Assembly (NCBI RefSeq): GCF_004664715.2 | Contig: NC_051069.1 | Span: 6,525,501-6,589,500, forward strand | Source of the DNA: Peromyscus leucopus | Lineage: Eukaryota > Chordata > Mammalia > Rodentia > Cricetidae | Length of the DNA: 64,000 nt | Direction: 5' to 3' | Shown: piece by piece, positions 44,480-55,590 of the stretch | How positions within the stretch are numbered: position 1 is the first letter of the stretch | How the letters are laid out: each line of letters begins with the position of its first letter | Notes under the pieces: generated by a model | The model's input: the letters and a program-made list of their open reading frames with translations, nothing else | Told to the model about the DNA's origin: nothing | Databases searched by the model: none | Translations under genes and position numbers: made by a program

Positions 44480-44830
44480 CTGCCTTTTAAGCCACAGCTG
44501 TCCGAATCAGCAACTGCAGCTCCACCGCCACAGCAGCGGTGAGGCAGCGAGGCCCGCAGCGGAGGGAGTCTGTTCCCTCAGCTCCGACTCCTGCAAAGCT
44601 AAGAAGGGAACGTAACTAAATCTCCGTCCCTCTAAAGAACTCAAGAGTCAAAGGTTAAGGTCGAGTTCTGCTCTTCAGAAGGCTGGATAGCAGGTAGCTC
44701 ACCTCCTCTCCTTACTCTCCTCCTCCAAAAGACCCCCGTGCTTCTTCTCGCCCTCCGTTCTCACCGGGCTCCTCCCTACCACTTCCTGTCAGCTATCGCT
44801 GACTCAGCCTCCTGGCCACAAGTCAATTTT
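44480..44830. promoter_or_regulatory. CpG-enriched element with MARE/AP-1 and ETS motifs
   Basis: Unique sequence with more CpG than its surroundings ('ccgccacagcagcggtgagg'). It includes a palindromic GCTGACTCAGC at 44798-44808 (Maf/NF-E2/AP-1 type) and ACTTCCTGT (ETS) 17 bp before it. Possible distal enhancer; no transcript evidence. Confidence 0.35.
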
Positions 44831-45084
44831 ATTTCATCAAACACGTCTTTGCATCATTAAACAGATGTTCCAGAGCATAAACAAATGTAACACACCTTGA
44901 AATACTATTCTACAACAATCAAGAACATTAAAATCACCAACGTGTGTGTGTGGCATGTGCTGTCAATGGCCTTCAGAAATGGTTACAAAGGAAGTGAATG
45001 GAACCCACCACACCTTCTCCTTTCATCCAATTGTACCTGGTTTGTATCAGGATGTTCTGTGTCTGCCAATCTACCTAGTCCTTG

Positions 45085-45188
45085 TTTTCTTTTCTTTTTC
45101 TTTTTCTTTCTTTCTTTTTTTTTCTGGAGCTGAGGACCGAACCCAGGGCCTTGGCAAGTGCTCTACCACTGAGCTAAATCCCCAACCC
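45085..45188 (-). mobile_element. ID SINE
   Basis: A long T/C-rich tract followed by 'cagggccttggcaagtgctc' and 'taccactgagctaaatcccc'. Confidence 0.9.
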
Positions 45189-45267
45189 CTGTCCTTGTTT
45201 TCAATACACACACCAAAAAAAAGGACCTAGAAAATTATACATATTTTCTTATTTACTCACATGTTTA

Positions 45268-45446
45268 TGGTGCTTGAGATAGAAGAATACAGGTCCTGTC
45301 TATGCCTACCAGGATCCCCATAGAAGTATCAGGATTATAATGTACACCGCAGTGCTGGGCTTTTATGTAGGTTCTGAGGATTCGAACTCAGGTCCTTCCA
45401 TTTAAACAGCAAGCATTTCATCCACCAAGTCATCTCCCCAGCCCCT
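45268..45446 (-). mobile_element. B4A-type SINE fragment
   Basis: 'ggcttttatgtaggttctga' to 'caagtcatctccccagcccc'. Confidence 0.55.
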
Positions 45447-45637
45447 ATTCTATCTTTAATTTCATTGTATCAATAGAGAGATATGACTTGGCCAGCTCGT
45501 GCTGCTGATTCTCAAATATGCACCTGGGAACTTTCCATGTATCTTAACTCCACAGTATGATTCTCAGTGTTGTGTGGTGTAGACAACTCATCCACCATCT
45601 CTTGACTTAGTTTGTTTACTTATAAAATGGGTAGTAG

Positions 45638-45860
45638 GGAACTGGAGAGCTGGCTCAGTGATTAAAAGCACGTGCTCTTGCAGAGGGCCCTGGGTTCAGT
45701 TCCAACACTTGCGTGGCAACTCACAACTGTTGGCAACTCCGGTTCCAGGATCCAATACCCTCTTCAGGCTTTCTCAGATGCCAGGCACACATAGTGCACA
45801 TATGTGCATGAAGACAAACATTCATATACATAGAATAAAAATAAACTTTTTAAAAAAGTG
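45638..45860 (+). mobile_element. B3 SINE
   Basis: 'actggagagctggctcagtg' to 'ataaaaataaactttttaaa'. Confidence 0.88.
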
Positions 45861-46162
45861 GGTAGTAGGATTAGATTGATGTGGAACCAGTCCCCAGGAT
45901 TCCTCATGGAGCTCTAACAAAATTGTGATCTCCTAAGGTCTCCCAGCAAGACAGCCTGGAGCCCTGTACACGTTCTCACGTGCACTTACTCACCTGAGAG
46001 ACTTCACCTCAAAGTAGCCAGAGAACACTGATGTGAAAGCCTGGGGCCCCAGCAATGGGGACACTCTGCTGTTGTGACCCACGTCAGCCTAAGGAGCCCA
46101 GCCACAGTGACAGTCGCAGCAGCAAAGCCCTCAGAAACAGAACAGTCTTCACAGTGTAAAAG

Positions 46163-46350
46163 GAGGCTGGAGAAAAGGCCCAGCAGGTAAAGGCCCTCAC
46201 CGCCAAGCCTGAAGACCTGAGTTCTATCCCTGAGACCCACAAGAGGGGAAGGAGAGCACCAATTCCTGCAAACTGTCCTGACTTCCACAGGCATACACAG
46301 AAATCAATCAATCAATCAATTAATTAATTGATTGAACGCTTTTAAAAACA
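46163..46350 (+). mobile_element. tRNA-derived SINE with (AATC)n tail
   Basis: 'ggctggagaaaaggcccagc' and 'agacctgagttctatccctg'. It belongs to the same group as the element at 19529 but keeps one copy of 'tgtcctgacttccacag', showing the unexpanded state. Confidence 0.65.
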
Positions 46351-46511
46351 CAACAACAACAACAACAAAAACCAGATAGTTCACAGGAAAGGAAACACAA
46401 ATGCTTCTAATTCGTATATATATAAGATGCTCAATATCATCCTTAAGAGAAATACCAGAACATTACCAGGGTGGGACTTTTCACCTACCACTTGGACAAA
46501 ATCTAAGTCTG

Positions 46512-46609
46512 GGGGTTGGGGATTTAGCTCAGTGGTAGAGCGCTTGCCTAGCAGGCGCAAGGCCCTGGGTTCAGTCCTCAGCTCTAGAAAAAAAACAAAC
46601 AAACAAATA
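46512..46609 (+). mobile_element. ID SINE, near consensus
   Basis: Complete box A and box B ('agcgcttgcctagcaggcgc'). The 14-bp target copies 'aaaatctaagtctg' and 'aaaatcgaagtctg' differ at one base, so the insertion is fairly recent. Confidence 0.95.
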
Positions 46610-46619
46610 AAAATCGAAG

Positions 46620-47190
46620 TCTGATAATGTCCTACCTATGTGAGCATATTCAGGCATTGATGGTAGAAGTATGAGTTGGTACAATTTCTGTAGAGGACAA
46701 TCTGCCATTATCCACCTAAGTAATAACTGCACAGCCTTTACCCAACAATCCCATTTCCAGAAATTTACCTTAGAGCTCACTTGTACATGACAAATATGAG
46801 GTGTGTCTGGCATTGCCTTCTGTGGTTTTGTTTATTGCAGTACCATGCTGGAAATAACCTAAATGTCCATCAGTATGATACATACAATGAAACCCTATGA
46901 GGCTATAAAATGAGGAAGCTCTTTGTAAACGGATGGGGGGTATACAAAAGATACATTGTTAATGTAAAGGGATAAAGGAAAGCACAGAGCAGAGTGGCCC
47001 TACATGACCTCTGCTAAGGGGCATGCATACTGGAATTGCTGTTTACCAAAGAAAACACTCAAGAATGAGTAAGAAATGATTAACCAGACGGGAAGAGAAC
47101 TGGTTTGGGAGCACGCTTTTCACCCATAGCATTCTGCTGTTGCATCATGTTATGGCATTGCTCATTCAAACGGGGAACAAGAAACGATAA
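46620..47190 (+). repeat. L1M-like ancient L1 remnant
   Basis: 'ctggaaataacctaaatgtc' then 'catcagtatgatacat', with 'aatgaggaagctctttgtaa' and 'gatacattgttaatgt'. This is the standard order of an old mammalian L1 3' end. Confidence 0.65.
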
Positions 47191-47205
47191 AGATGTTTAC
47201 TTGTT

Positions 47206-47361
47206 TTTTGTTTTTTTTTTTTAAAGATTTATTAGGTAGCTGTATGTGTGTGTGTCTTCATGAGTTTGTAACACATGCATGCAAGGTGACCATGGAGGCC
47301 AGAAGAGGGCATCAGATCTGAAGCTGGAGTTCCTTAACCACTACGCCATCACTTCGGCCCA
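47206..47361 (-). mobile_element. B3 SINE with deletion
   Basis: 'ggaggccagaagagggcatc' then directly 'gaagctggagttccttaacc'. The 'gggtgctgggaa' part is lost. Confidence 0.8.
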
Positions 47362-48069
47362 ACCGTATTTTATAAGCAAAAAAATTGAAAAACAAATCTA
47401 CAGCATACGATGGAAAATGTAAATATCTGTGGGGGGGTCTCTGCAAACACCAGGATTAGCAGAGTAACAATCCATGTGAGGCAAGAAGGAATCCAGCTCA
47501 ACACAACTCAGTAGCTGGTATTGGTTCAAACTTCTCGCGTCTGACCCTGAGCAGTTTATTTTAGCCATATTTAAGCACGGCATGATTTGGGGGGAAAAGT
47601 TTCCTGATGACAACTCAATCCCACATGTACAACAAAGCTTCAGATACATTTACATCGAAACTCTTTACAAAGTGTCTGGCCTCTTCCATAAAGATGGTTA
47701 CTGTTGACTCAGAAACAGTGTTCAAGATAAGGGTCCAAGGAGAACAACTGATATAAACATAAAAGTCTGGGGTAGCCAGGAGTGGCCTGACCCTACAGGT
47801 GGCTCAGAGGTCACCTAGGCTGTTGCAAAGTACAAGTGACATCATCTCCCATGAGAATGGGATTTGTTGACTGAGAAACAATGCTCAAGATGAAAGCCTA
47901 GTGAGGAAGAGTCTGGGAAAAACAAACATGATATTGGGGGGATTCAGGTGTGGCCTGGCCCTGCAGATAGCACAGAATGCCAGGCTACTAACTAACATCC
48001 ATCCCTGGCTTTGCAGGTAGAAAACAGGTGTACATCTCCTTCATTGAGGAGACAACCCTGTGTGTTTAT

Positions 48070-48202
48070 TTCTTTTTTTCTTAGGACAAGGTCTCACTAT
48101 GTAGCTCTGGCTGACCTGAAACTCAGTTTGTATACCAAGATGCCCTCAAACTCACAGAGATCTGCCTGCCTCTGCTTCCTGAATGTGCCACGACTGGGCT
48201 TC
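48070..48202 (-). mobile_element. B1 SINE
   Basis: 'ttaggacaaggtctcactat' to 'tgccacgactgggctt'. Confidence 0.8.
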
Positions 48203-48226
48203 ATTTGATCTGTAACTCTCTCTCTC

Positions 48227-48230
<4 letters not shown>

Positions 48231-48267
<37 letters not shown>
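48231..48267 (+). repeat. (TG)n, left half of a split microsatellite
   Basis: Perfect TG up to the LTR edge. The other half is at 52022-52069, on the far side of the provirus. Confidence 0.9.
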
Positions 48268-48271
<4 letters not shown>

Positions 48272-48647
48272 GAGTTTTCCTGTTCCAACCTCCTGCTCCT
48301 AAATAACTGGCATCTGCTTCCCAAATAACTGACTCAGAGACTTAATATAAATTATAAATGCTCTGTGAATAGCTCAGGCTTGTTACTAACAGTTCTTACA
48401 ACTTAACCCATTTCTATTAATCTATGTGCTGCCCCCAAGGCTTTTACCTCTATTCCATTTTATGTGTATGATTTGTTTTCCATCTGACTGGCGACTACTC
48501 TGACTCTACCCTTCCTCGTCCCATCATTCTCAGTTCAGCTTTCCCGCCTAGCTTTATCCTGTTCAGCTACTGGTCAGTCAGTTTGTTTATTAAATCAATC
48601 AAAGTGGCATATAGTCACACAATGTACATAAGGATTATTCCACAGCA
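48268..48647 (-). repeat. 3' LTR of the provirus
   Basis: On the minus strand it starts TGCTGTGGAATAATCC right after the purine tract and ends in AACTCAACA at the (CA)n. It shows a local duplication and several indels against the 5' LTR. Confidence 0.8.
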
Positions 48648-48660
48648 TTTACCCCCTTTT
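48648..48660 (-). other. Polypurine tract
   Basis: The minus strand AAAAGGGGGTAAA precedes the 3' LTR, in the expected position for plus-strand priming. Confidence 0.75.
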
Positions 48661-48749
48661 GTCTAATTAAAAGGAAGTTTTTATGCAGCTGCCTTCCTGC
48701 TGAGCTACTCCTGGCCTGGCTCCAGAGAGTAGCACTTAGCCCCTAATCC

Positions 48750-48753
<4 letters not shown>

Positions 48754-48804
<51 letters not shown>

Positions 48805-48877
48805 GTTTTTCGAGATCCACCTGCCTCTGCCTCCCGGGTGCTGGGATTAAAGGCGTCGGCCACCACTGCCCGGCTCC
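48754..48877 (-). mobile_element. B1 SINE with about 50-base T tract
   Basis: A long T homopolymer, then 'cgagatccacctgcctctgc' and 'aaaggcgtcggccaccactg'. The 3' half of the B1 is deleted. Inside the provirus. Confidence 0.8.
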
Positions 48878-49053
48878 ATCATTTGTTTAACTGATACCTT
48901 TTGTTTCTCTAGTTGCCCTATGTGAATCTTGTCTGAGAGTTTCCCAAGGATACCAAGCCTATGCAAAAGTTAGTTCAGGAAATTGCGAAAACCTTGGTAC
49001 CTGATAAATGAAGGAATTTGCACTTGACATTGTATTTTTGGGAGCTCCTTTCA

Positions 49054-49080
49054 TGTTTTTTGTTTTGTTTTGTTTTATTG

Positions 49081-49139
<59 letters not shown>

Positions 49140-49207
49140 GTGAGGATTGAACCCAGGGCCTTGCGCTTGCTAGGCATGTGCTCTACCACTGAGCTAAATC
49201 CCCAACC
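49054..49207 (-). mobile_element. ID SINE with about 55-base T tract
   Basis: 'cagggccttgcgcttgctag' and 'actgagctaaatccccaacc'. The target copies 'gagctcctttca' occur at about 49040 and about 49214. The very long A-tail suggests youth. Confidence 0.92.
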
Positions 49208-51636
49208 CTTTTGTGAGCTCCTTTCAGGTTGTTGAGCATATGAAAATCAACTTGCTAAAGTGAAAAACTGAGAAAAATAAAAATGCCCTGGGTGAAGGGA
49301 AAGTGCTTCAGTCCTTAGAGGCTGGACCCCCCTGCCGCTGAGAAAGGATAGATTCATTCTTAAGATGCCTCTGAGTCTTCTTTTCATGGATCCAAGTGAA
49401 CCCACACACCCATGCCACAACACTTCGCAACAGTTTTAACTTTAACATAGTAAAATTTTATACAGCAAAAACAGTCATCAAGTAAGAATTACAGTTACAA
49501 TATTCAGTCTATTTGTATTTTGCAAAATTAGAGAAAATATTATCTATCTTATCTTGGTGAGTCTAAAGTTTTATACCTAATTTATCTTTTATCATAACTA
49601 AGGAAAACTGTAAGTTTAGCTATTTAGTCTTTAACTTCATCAAAGACCCCTGAAGGATGAAATGTTTCCTAATGACAGAGACAGCAGGCTGCCCAGACTG
49701 AGGAACTCAAAGTTCCTCTGTAACATTGGGGCATCCAACTCTGGCCTACAGGCCAAGCATATCTGACAGACTTTCCTGTGAAGCAGGGAATTCTAAGGAC
49801 TCCCCTACCTTGTCTTGGCAAAGTTTGGCAGTCACCTTTCTTGTGTCCTGCTGGTCCAGTTTGGACAATAACTGTCAGCAATTGAGGCAAGAGCAGTTTC
49901 TTTGCCCACATGGCTAGCTTTTGCCATGAAGACAATAAACTCCATACAGAGTTTCTTCGGTGCCCATCATCTTCTCTGAAGCAATCAGTGCTGCCAGGAG
50001 CAGATATGTCTCACTGTCATGAAAAGTCTTAGGTTATTAAACATATTAAATGCCATATTCTGTAGGTCTTTGAAGTGTTTGAAGACCATCTATCTAAATA
50101 TATCAGTGTATGACCTTGAAAACATACCTAACATGAGTATAAGTTTGACTATTATAGGTGACTATTAATCTGTATTTATTAATTATACATTATATTTTAA
50201 ATGAGCTGCATAAACACAATGCCTTAAATAAGAGTAGAAATATACATACAGTATAACAAAATTAACTTTAAATTTGTATCAGTAAACCAAATCCATACCG
50301 ACATAAAATATTTAAGATTAATTGTTTTTTGGATTAAAGTAGATTCAATAATCTACACTTTTATCCTATCATTTCTATATTCCCCCCTTTTCTTTTTAGA
50401 ACAAGACCCCTGAATCTAACTCCTTTATTCAGTTTTTTTTTCTATTACCAATAACAACTTGTAACCAACCCCTTAAATGATAATAAACATCCATAATCCA
50501 TTTTTTGGGAATGTGGGCATAGTTCTCTAGACTACTTCCTGATGATTGGAGGTGCTTGTAATCTTTATGGGACCCTGAGAAAATTTAGGATTATGGTCAA
50601 GTCTTGACTGGAGTATTCTGTAAGGCTAGATCATCTCAGCCAGCAGCCTTGAAGCTGTTCTGGATGCAGAATTCTGAAGAGACTGTAACAGAGGCATTTT
50701 GAAATATTGGATGACCTGGGCCATCCGGTTTTTATTGATGTTTGGTCTCCTTGTTCTGAAAATGCATAAACTTTTAAAGGAAATTGCATATCTGTATTAA
50801 TACAAATATAGACTGTGCATTGTACACATGTCAGCCAAAGATGATCTTTTTTATGTTTGAGCAGATAAAATATACATCACATGTCTTTTAGTTCTGCTAT
50901 GTTTATTTCTTTATGTCTGTAGTCAAATTTTTCATGGGGTCTTCCTCAATCAAACCTGACTTCCCTTAACCCAGAATTAACCCATAGCATCTTATTTCCA
51001 GATGAAATAAAAGCATAACCTTTCCCCCAAAATAACTTATCTTTTGAAATAAGGATATTTTTAAAATATATAGGTTGGTTGAATCTAGCAGGTTTTATAG
51101 TCCAGTATCACTTACCAGCCAAAAATTCAAAGACAACACAATAATATACAGGATGCAGACTCAGTATATTTCCATTTTTACTTGGCTTATTATATTTTTT
51201 TGTTACTCTATTCCTTTTTCAAGGGCCTTTTCTAACTCCTTTTCTCTCCCAAACCTATGTATATTTTTAAACACAGTGTAACCCATTTAGAGGTTTTTTT
51301 TTTCCCATCTGAATCTGTCTTTACTGCATATCTGTAAACTTTTCTCTCTGTATGAGCAAAACCCCCAAACCTCACTGTGCAGCATGTCGGCAGAGCTTTT
51401 GTGCTGATAGTTTAAGCCTGAAGACAGTGGCCGAGAGATGCCTCTCTGTACTGCTGCCTGTATGAGACTGCAGGAATCCACCATGTGGCTTAGCTCATGG
51501 TGTACTGGCAGCTAACAGGAGATGCATGTCTGTACTGTGGCCAGCATGAAAGACATGAGACTGGGAAGCCGAGTTTAGCTCCATTTTTATGTGTTTAGAA
51601 CCTTTTTAAAGCTTTTTCAGTCTTATGTGGATCTAT

Positions 51637-51654
51637 GCCCCACATTGGGCACCA
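51637..51654 (-). other. tRNA-Lys-type primer binding site
   Basis: The minus strand reads TGGTGCCCAATGTGGGGC, two bases after the LTR end. The Lys1,2 primer site used by many class II retroviruses is TGGCGCCCAACGTGGGGC. Both differences are C to T at CpG, as expected from decay. Confidence 0.85.
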
Positions 51655-51656
51655 TT

Positions 51657-52019
51657 TGTAGGCACAGTTTTCCTGTATTTTGTCAGCCGCTTCCCAAATA
51701 ACCAACACAGAGACTTAATATTAATTATAAGTGCTTGACTGATAGCTCAGGCTTGTTTCTACCTAACTCTTACATTTAAATTAACCCATATTTCTTATCT
51801 ATGCTTTGCCACGTGGCTTGCTACCTTCTCTCAGCACAGCATGCCCATCTTGCTTCTCCTGTATCTGCTGGTGACTACTGACTCCACCCTCCTTCTCAGC
51901 ATCCTCTTAGCCTTGCTTTCCTGCCCAGTCTCTTCCTGCCCAGCTATTGGCCAGTCAGCTTGTTTATTAAACCAATCACAGTGACATATATTCACACAGT
52001 GTAAAGGAATGTTGCAAAG

Positions 52020-52021
<2 letters not shown>
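51657..52021 (-). repeat. 5' LTR of the provirus
   Basis: On the minus strand it starts TGCTTTGCAACATTCC and ends GTGCCTACA. It has CCAAT-like and TTTAATAAAC segments and 'gggttaatttaaatgtaaga'. Confidence 0.85.

Positions 52022-52069
<48 letters not shown>
52022..52069 (+). repeat. (TG)n, right half of the split microsatellite
   Basis: Perfect TG directly against the 5' LTR, then B4A sequence. Confidence 0.95.
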
Positions 52070-52071
<2 letters not shown>

Positions 52072-52387
52072 CACAGGTGAGTGGACACATTTGTGCATGT
52101 GCACATGCATAAACACATGTATGTAGAAGCCCAGATGTTTTCCTCAACCTCTCTCCACCTTGTATATTGAAACAAGCTATCTCTCTTAAACCTAGAGCAT
52201 TACAATTTGACTAAGCCAGCCAGCTTGTTCTGGGCTCCCCTGTCTTCAGCTACCAAGAGCTGGGATTACAGGCAGGATGCTATGACATCCACCTTGCATC
52301 TATCTACATTGTTCCTGGGGATCTGAACTCCTGGTATTTACGTTTCCATAGCAAGCACTTTACCCACTGACCCATTTCCCCAGATCC
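52070..52387 (-). mobile_element. B4A SINE
   Basis: 'acctctctccaccttgtata', 'taccaagagctgggattaca' and 'cccactgacccatttcccca'. Its tail is the (TG)n into which the provirus inserted. Confidence 0.7.
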
Positions 52388-52397
52388 TGCTTTTTAG

Positions 52398-52505
52398 GTT
52401 TTTTTGTTTTTGTTTCTGTGACAAGGCTCCCTATGCAGTCCAGGCTGGCCTTAAACTCATACAATCCTCCTTCCAGGTGCCAGGATTACAAATAAGCACA
52501 TACCT
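52398..52505 (-). mobile_element. B1 SINE
   Basis: 'ctgtgacaaggctccctatg' to 'gccaggattacaaataagc'. Confidence 0.7.
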
Positions 52506-52518
52506 ACTTTATTCTAAG

Positions 52519-52520
<2 letters not shown>

Positions 52521-52551
<31 letters not shown>

Positions 52552-52556
52552 GTTTT

Positions 52557-52595
<39 letters not shown>

Positions 52596-52695
52596 TGGGG
52601 TGAGGCATACACATGTGTGTGCTTGCCTGTACATGCAAACATATAAACCATAGGTTGACATCATGTCTTCCTCTATTGCTCTCTACCTTTTTTTT
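52521..52695 (-). mobile_element. T-run, (TG)n and B4A tail
   Basis: A T30-class run, TG repeats (52560-52592), then 'gttgacatcatgtcttcctc' and 'tattgctctctacc', the tail end of a reverse B4A. Its body appears to resume at 53315. Confidence 0.6.
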
Positions 52696-52699
52696 AAAG

Positions 52700-52823
52700 T
52701 GGTAATATAATTACATCATTTTCTCCTTCTCTTACTTCCTCCAATCCCTCCATGCCCTCCCCTTGCTCTCTCAAATTCATGACTTCTTTTTAGTTGTTCT
52801 TTGTCTCTCTCTGTGTCTCTGTG

Positions 52824-52919
<96 letters not shown>

Positions 52920-53320
52920 ATACATAAATACAACCTGCTCAGTTGATACTGAGTAAACAACTGGGGGGGGGGGCTCTTCCTGAAGGAAGACCATTCCTCT
53001 CACTCTCAGCATGCCCCGGTCACCCAGAGTTCTTTGTCTAGGACTGGGGCTCCAAGAGCTTTCCCTTACGTTGGTGTCGTCATTACCCAGGTCTTGTTGA
53101 GGTGTCCATGTTAATGGGACTTCATGAGTGCAGGTAGTCTCTCTGACATTTCTAGGACACAATTTCAGCAGATGTCCTGGTCCTCTGGCTCTTACCGTCT
53201 TTCTGCCCCCTCTTCCGCCACAAGCCTGAGGTGCAGGAGCTGTGCTGTGGATGCGTGCACCAGGACTGGGCTTCCCATGATCTCTTGTCCTCTGAGTTTT
53301 AACAGGTTGTGGTTTAAGAC
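52700..53320 (-). mobile_element. Rodent L1 (Lx-type) 3' UTR inside the B4A
   Basis: 'cctgctcagttgatactgag', 'gaggtgtccatgttaatggg' and 'ctttctgccccctcttccgc' in reverse order to the copy at 3600. A CT/CA array at 52800-52918 lies inside. Confidence 0.5.
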
Positions 53321-53505
53321 AAGGTCTGTCCCGGAACCTGGAAACTTGCCATTTTGGCTAGGCTGGCTGGCTCGCAAGCCCCCGGGATCCTCCTCCTGCC
53401 GCCACAGGCCACCATGGCAGCTCTAACATTTGTGCTGGGGACCTAGACTCAAGTCCTCATGCTGGTGGAGTAAACACTTTATCCATGGAGTCACCTCTCC
53501 AGTCC
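53315..53505 (-). mobile_element. B4A SINE body
   Basis: 'aagacaaggtctgtcccgga' and 'gctaggctggctggctcgca', ending 'gtcacctctccagtccc'. Probably continuous with 52521-52695 before the L1 insertion. Confidence 0.6.
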
Positions 53506-53809
53506 CTATAGTTAGGTTTAAAAACTGAAAATATCAAAAGAAAAATAGATAATATCACAAATCCTTTGAAATACATATATCTCCCAATGAGATTTTAAAA
53601 TTTTTAAATGTTTAACCTAGGCAAACAAATGTATATAGAAAATGACTTTTTTTTTTACCCTTTACCTTGACCAATTTTTTAAAAAAGTAATAAACTCTAA
53701 CGCTAATGCAGGGCAGGGACACACAGGCCACATTCTTTGTATCTATGTGTACAGACTCTTCAGAATGATATTCAGCAACTCATATCAGTGACTCAGAAAG
53801 AATCATGAT

Positions 53810-53970
53810 CTGGCTGCAGAGATGGCCCAACAGTTACAAGCAGTGACTGCTCTTCTCGAGGACTTCAGTTCGAAACCCAATATTCACACAGTGAATGCAT
53901 ATAGTGTACAGTCAATATATGCCGGCAAAACACCCAGATGCATAAAATAAAAAATAATAATAAATAAATA
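53810..53970 (+). mobile_element. B2/B3 SINE
   Basis: 'ggctgcagagatggcccaac' to 'gcataaaataaaaaataata'. Target copies 'aagaatcatgatct' and 'aagaatcataatct' flank it. Confidence 0.8.
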
Positions 53971-54245
53971 AGTAAAAAGAATCATAATCTTTGGCAGAAA
54001 AATTCCATGCCTAAGAAAGTTTCCAGTACTGCAATCAGAACAAAGAAAAAAAAAAAAAAAAGTGCAGAGCTCGAGGCAATAGGGTCCAATCTGATGTCAC
54101 CTGCCTGTATGGAAGCAGCCCTCGCCTCAAGCCCAACGCTGTCGGAGTCGTGCTTTGCTGCCATCTAGTGTTCTCTTCAAGTAATCGCGCCTAGCCGAGA
54201 GAACCCAGTTAGCGCCAGTTAAGAGTTAGTAGCCTCTTCTAATTT

Positions 54246-54462
54246 TTGTTTTGTTTCTCTGGACAGTCTTGGCTGTCCTGAAACTTGCTCTGTAGACCAG
54301 GCTGGCCTCGAACTTGGAGATCCACATGCCTCTGCCTCCCAAGTGCTGGGATTAAAGACGTGTGCCACCACCGCCCTGGGTTGTGTGGTGCTGAGGATGG
54401 AACCCAGGCCTTTCGTGTGCACTAGGCAAGCACACTGCCAACTGAGCCCCGTCCCCAGGCCC
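54246..54462 (-). mobile_element. B4-like SINE (B1 plus ID halves)
   Basis: B1 half 'aagtgctgggattaaagacg'; ID half 'aggcaagcacactgccaact'. Confidence 0.75.
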
Positions 54463-54624
54463 CACATATAACTGTTACTGGAAGCTGGGCACCCTGTTTA
54501 CCTGCTGTCCTGGTTGCTCTTACTCTACAAGCGTGCAGTTAAACAGTCCTAACAGAACTTATGGTTTAAAAAGTCTCAAGCATTCTCGTTCTCTCCTCTC
54601 ATGTTTTTTTATTTTGTTGAGATG

Positions 54625-55050
54625 GGGTCTGTGATGGACAGTTTTATGTCAACTTGACACAAGCTAAAGCTATCTGAGAGGAGAGAACCTCAATTTAAAA
54701 ACGCCTCCATAAGATCAAGCTGTACACGAGCCTGCAGGGTATTTTCTGATTTAGTAATAACGTAGGAGGGCCCAGCTCATTGTGGGTGGTGCCACCCCTG
54801 GGCTGGTGGTCCTGGGTTCTGTAAGACAGCAGGCTGAGCAAGCTATGTGGAGCAAGTCAGTAAACAGCATTCCTCCATGACGTCTGCATCAGCTCCTGTC
54901 TCCAGGTTCCTGCCCTGGTTGAGTTCCTGTCCTGACTTCCTTTGATGATGAACTATGATGTGGAAGCTTAAGCCAGATCAACCTTTCCTCCCCAGTTGCT
55001 TTTTGGTCATGGTGTTTCATCAGAGCAATAAAAACCCTGACTAAGACAGG
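54625..55050 (-). repeat. URR1-like rodent repeat
   Basis: 'ttatgtcaacttgacacaag' to 'accctgactaagacagg', nearly full length and parallel to the copy at 27580. Confidence 0.65.
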
Positions 55051-55052
55051 GT

Positions 55053-55179
55053 CTGTGGTAGTTTGAATGTGAATGGTGTTCAGTGGCTGATACATTTGAA
55101 TGCTTGATTTCCAGTTAGTGGAACTGTTTGAGAAAGTTTAGGAGGTGCAGTCTTGTTGAAAGGGGTGTGGCACTAGGTC

Positions 55180-55235
<56 letters not shown>

Positions 55236-55412
55236 GCCTGTATGTAGATCAGGATGTAAGCTCTTAGCCACGTGCCTGCCTGGCTCCCATGATGCTCTCT
55301 CTCTGCCATGATCATGGACTAACCCTCTGACACTGTAAGCAAGCCCCATCTAAGTGCTTTCTTTTGTTTCTTGGTCATGGTGTCTCTCCACAGCAACAGA
55401 ACACTAACTAAA
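55053..55412 (-). repeat. URR1-related repeat with (TC)n
   Basis: 'gtggtagtttgaatgtgaat' to 'acactaactaaagacagg'. It shares its end with the previous copy, and the TC array is at 55182-55232. Confidence 0.6.
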
Positions 55413-55590
55413 GACAGGGTCTTTACATGCAGCACAGGCTGATCTTAAAAGTCTGGATCCTACTGTCTCAGTTTCTCAAGAACAATATGCCACCACCACT
55501 GGAATTTTTTCCGCAGTGTTGGGGACTGAACCCAGGCCTTGTGTATATGAGGCAAGTGCTCTACCATAGCGCTAGACCCTCAGCTACCCT
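55412..55590 (-). mobile_element. B4 SINE
   Basis: Diverged B1 half, then 'tggggactgaacccaggcct' and 'tctaccatagcgctagaccc'. Confidence 0.6.

Larger units (their letters stand above)
48268..52021 (-). mobile_element. ERV2-type provirus relic, non-coding
   Basis: Two LTRs in the same orientation (51657-52021 as 5', 48268-48647 as 3') flank about 3 kb. Next to the 5' LTR is a primer binding site, and next to the 3' LTR a purine tract. The interior has no frame longer than about 90 codons and I recognise no gag, pol or env, so it looks like a non-autonomous or fully decayed element. The LTRs are clearly diverged, so it is old. It has been hit by a B1 and an ID. Old endogenous element with no infectious capacity visible. 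Confidence 0.85.

Noticed and set aside
46512..46609. tRNA gene-like sequence (box A and box B)
   Set aside because: It is an ID SINE with an A-tail and target duplication, not a functional tRNA. The same holds for 22953, 45085, 49054 and 62566.
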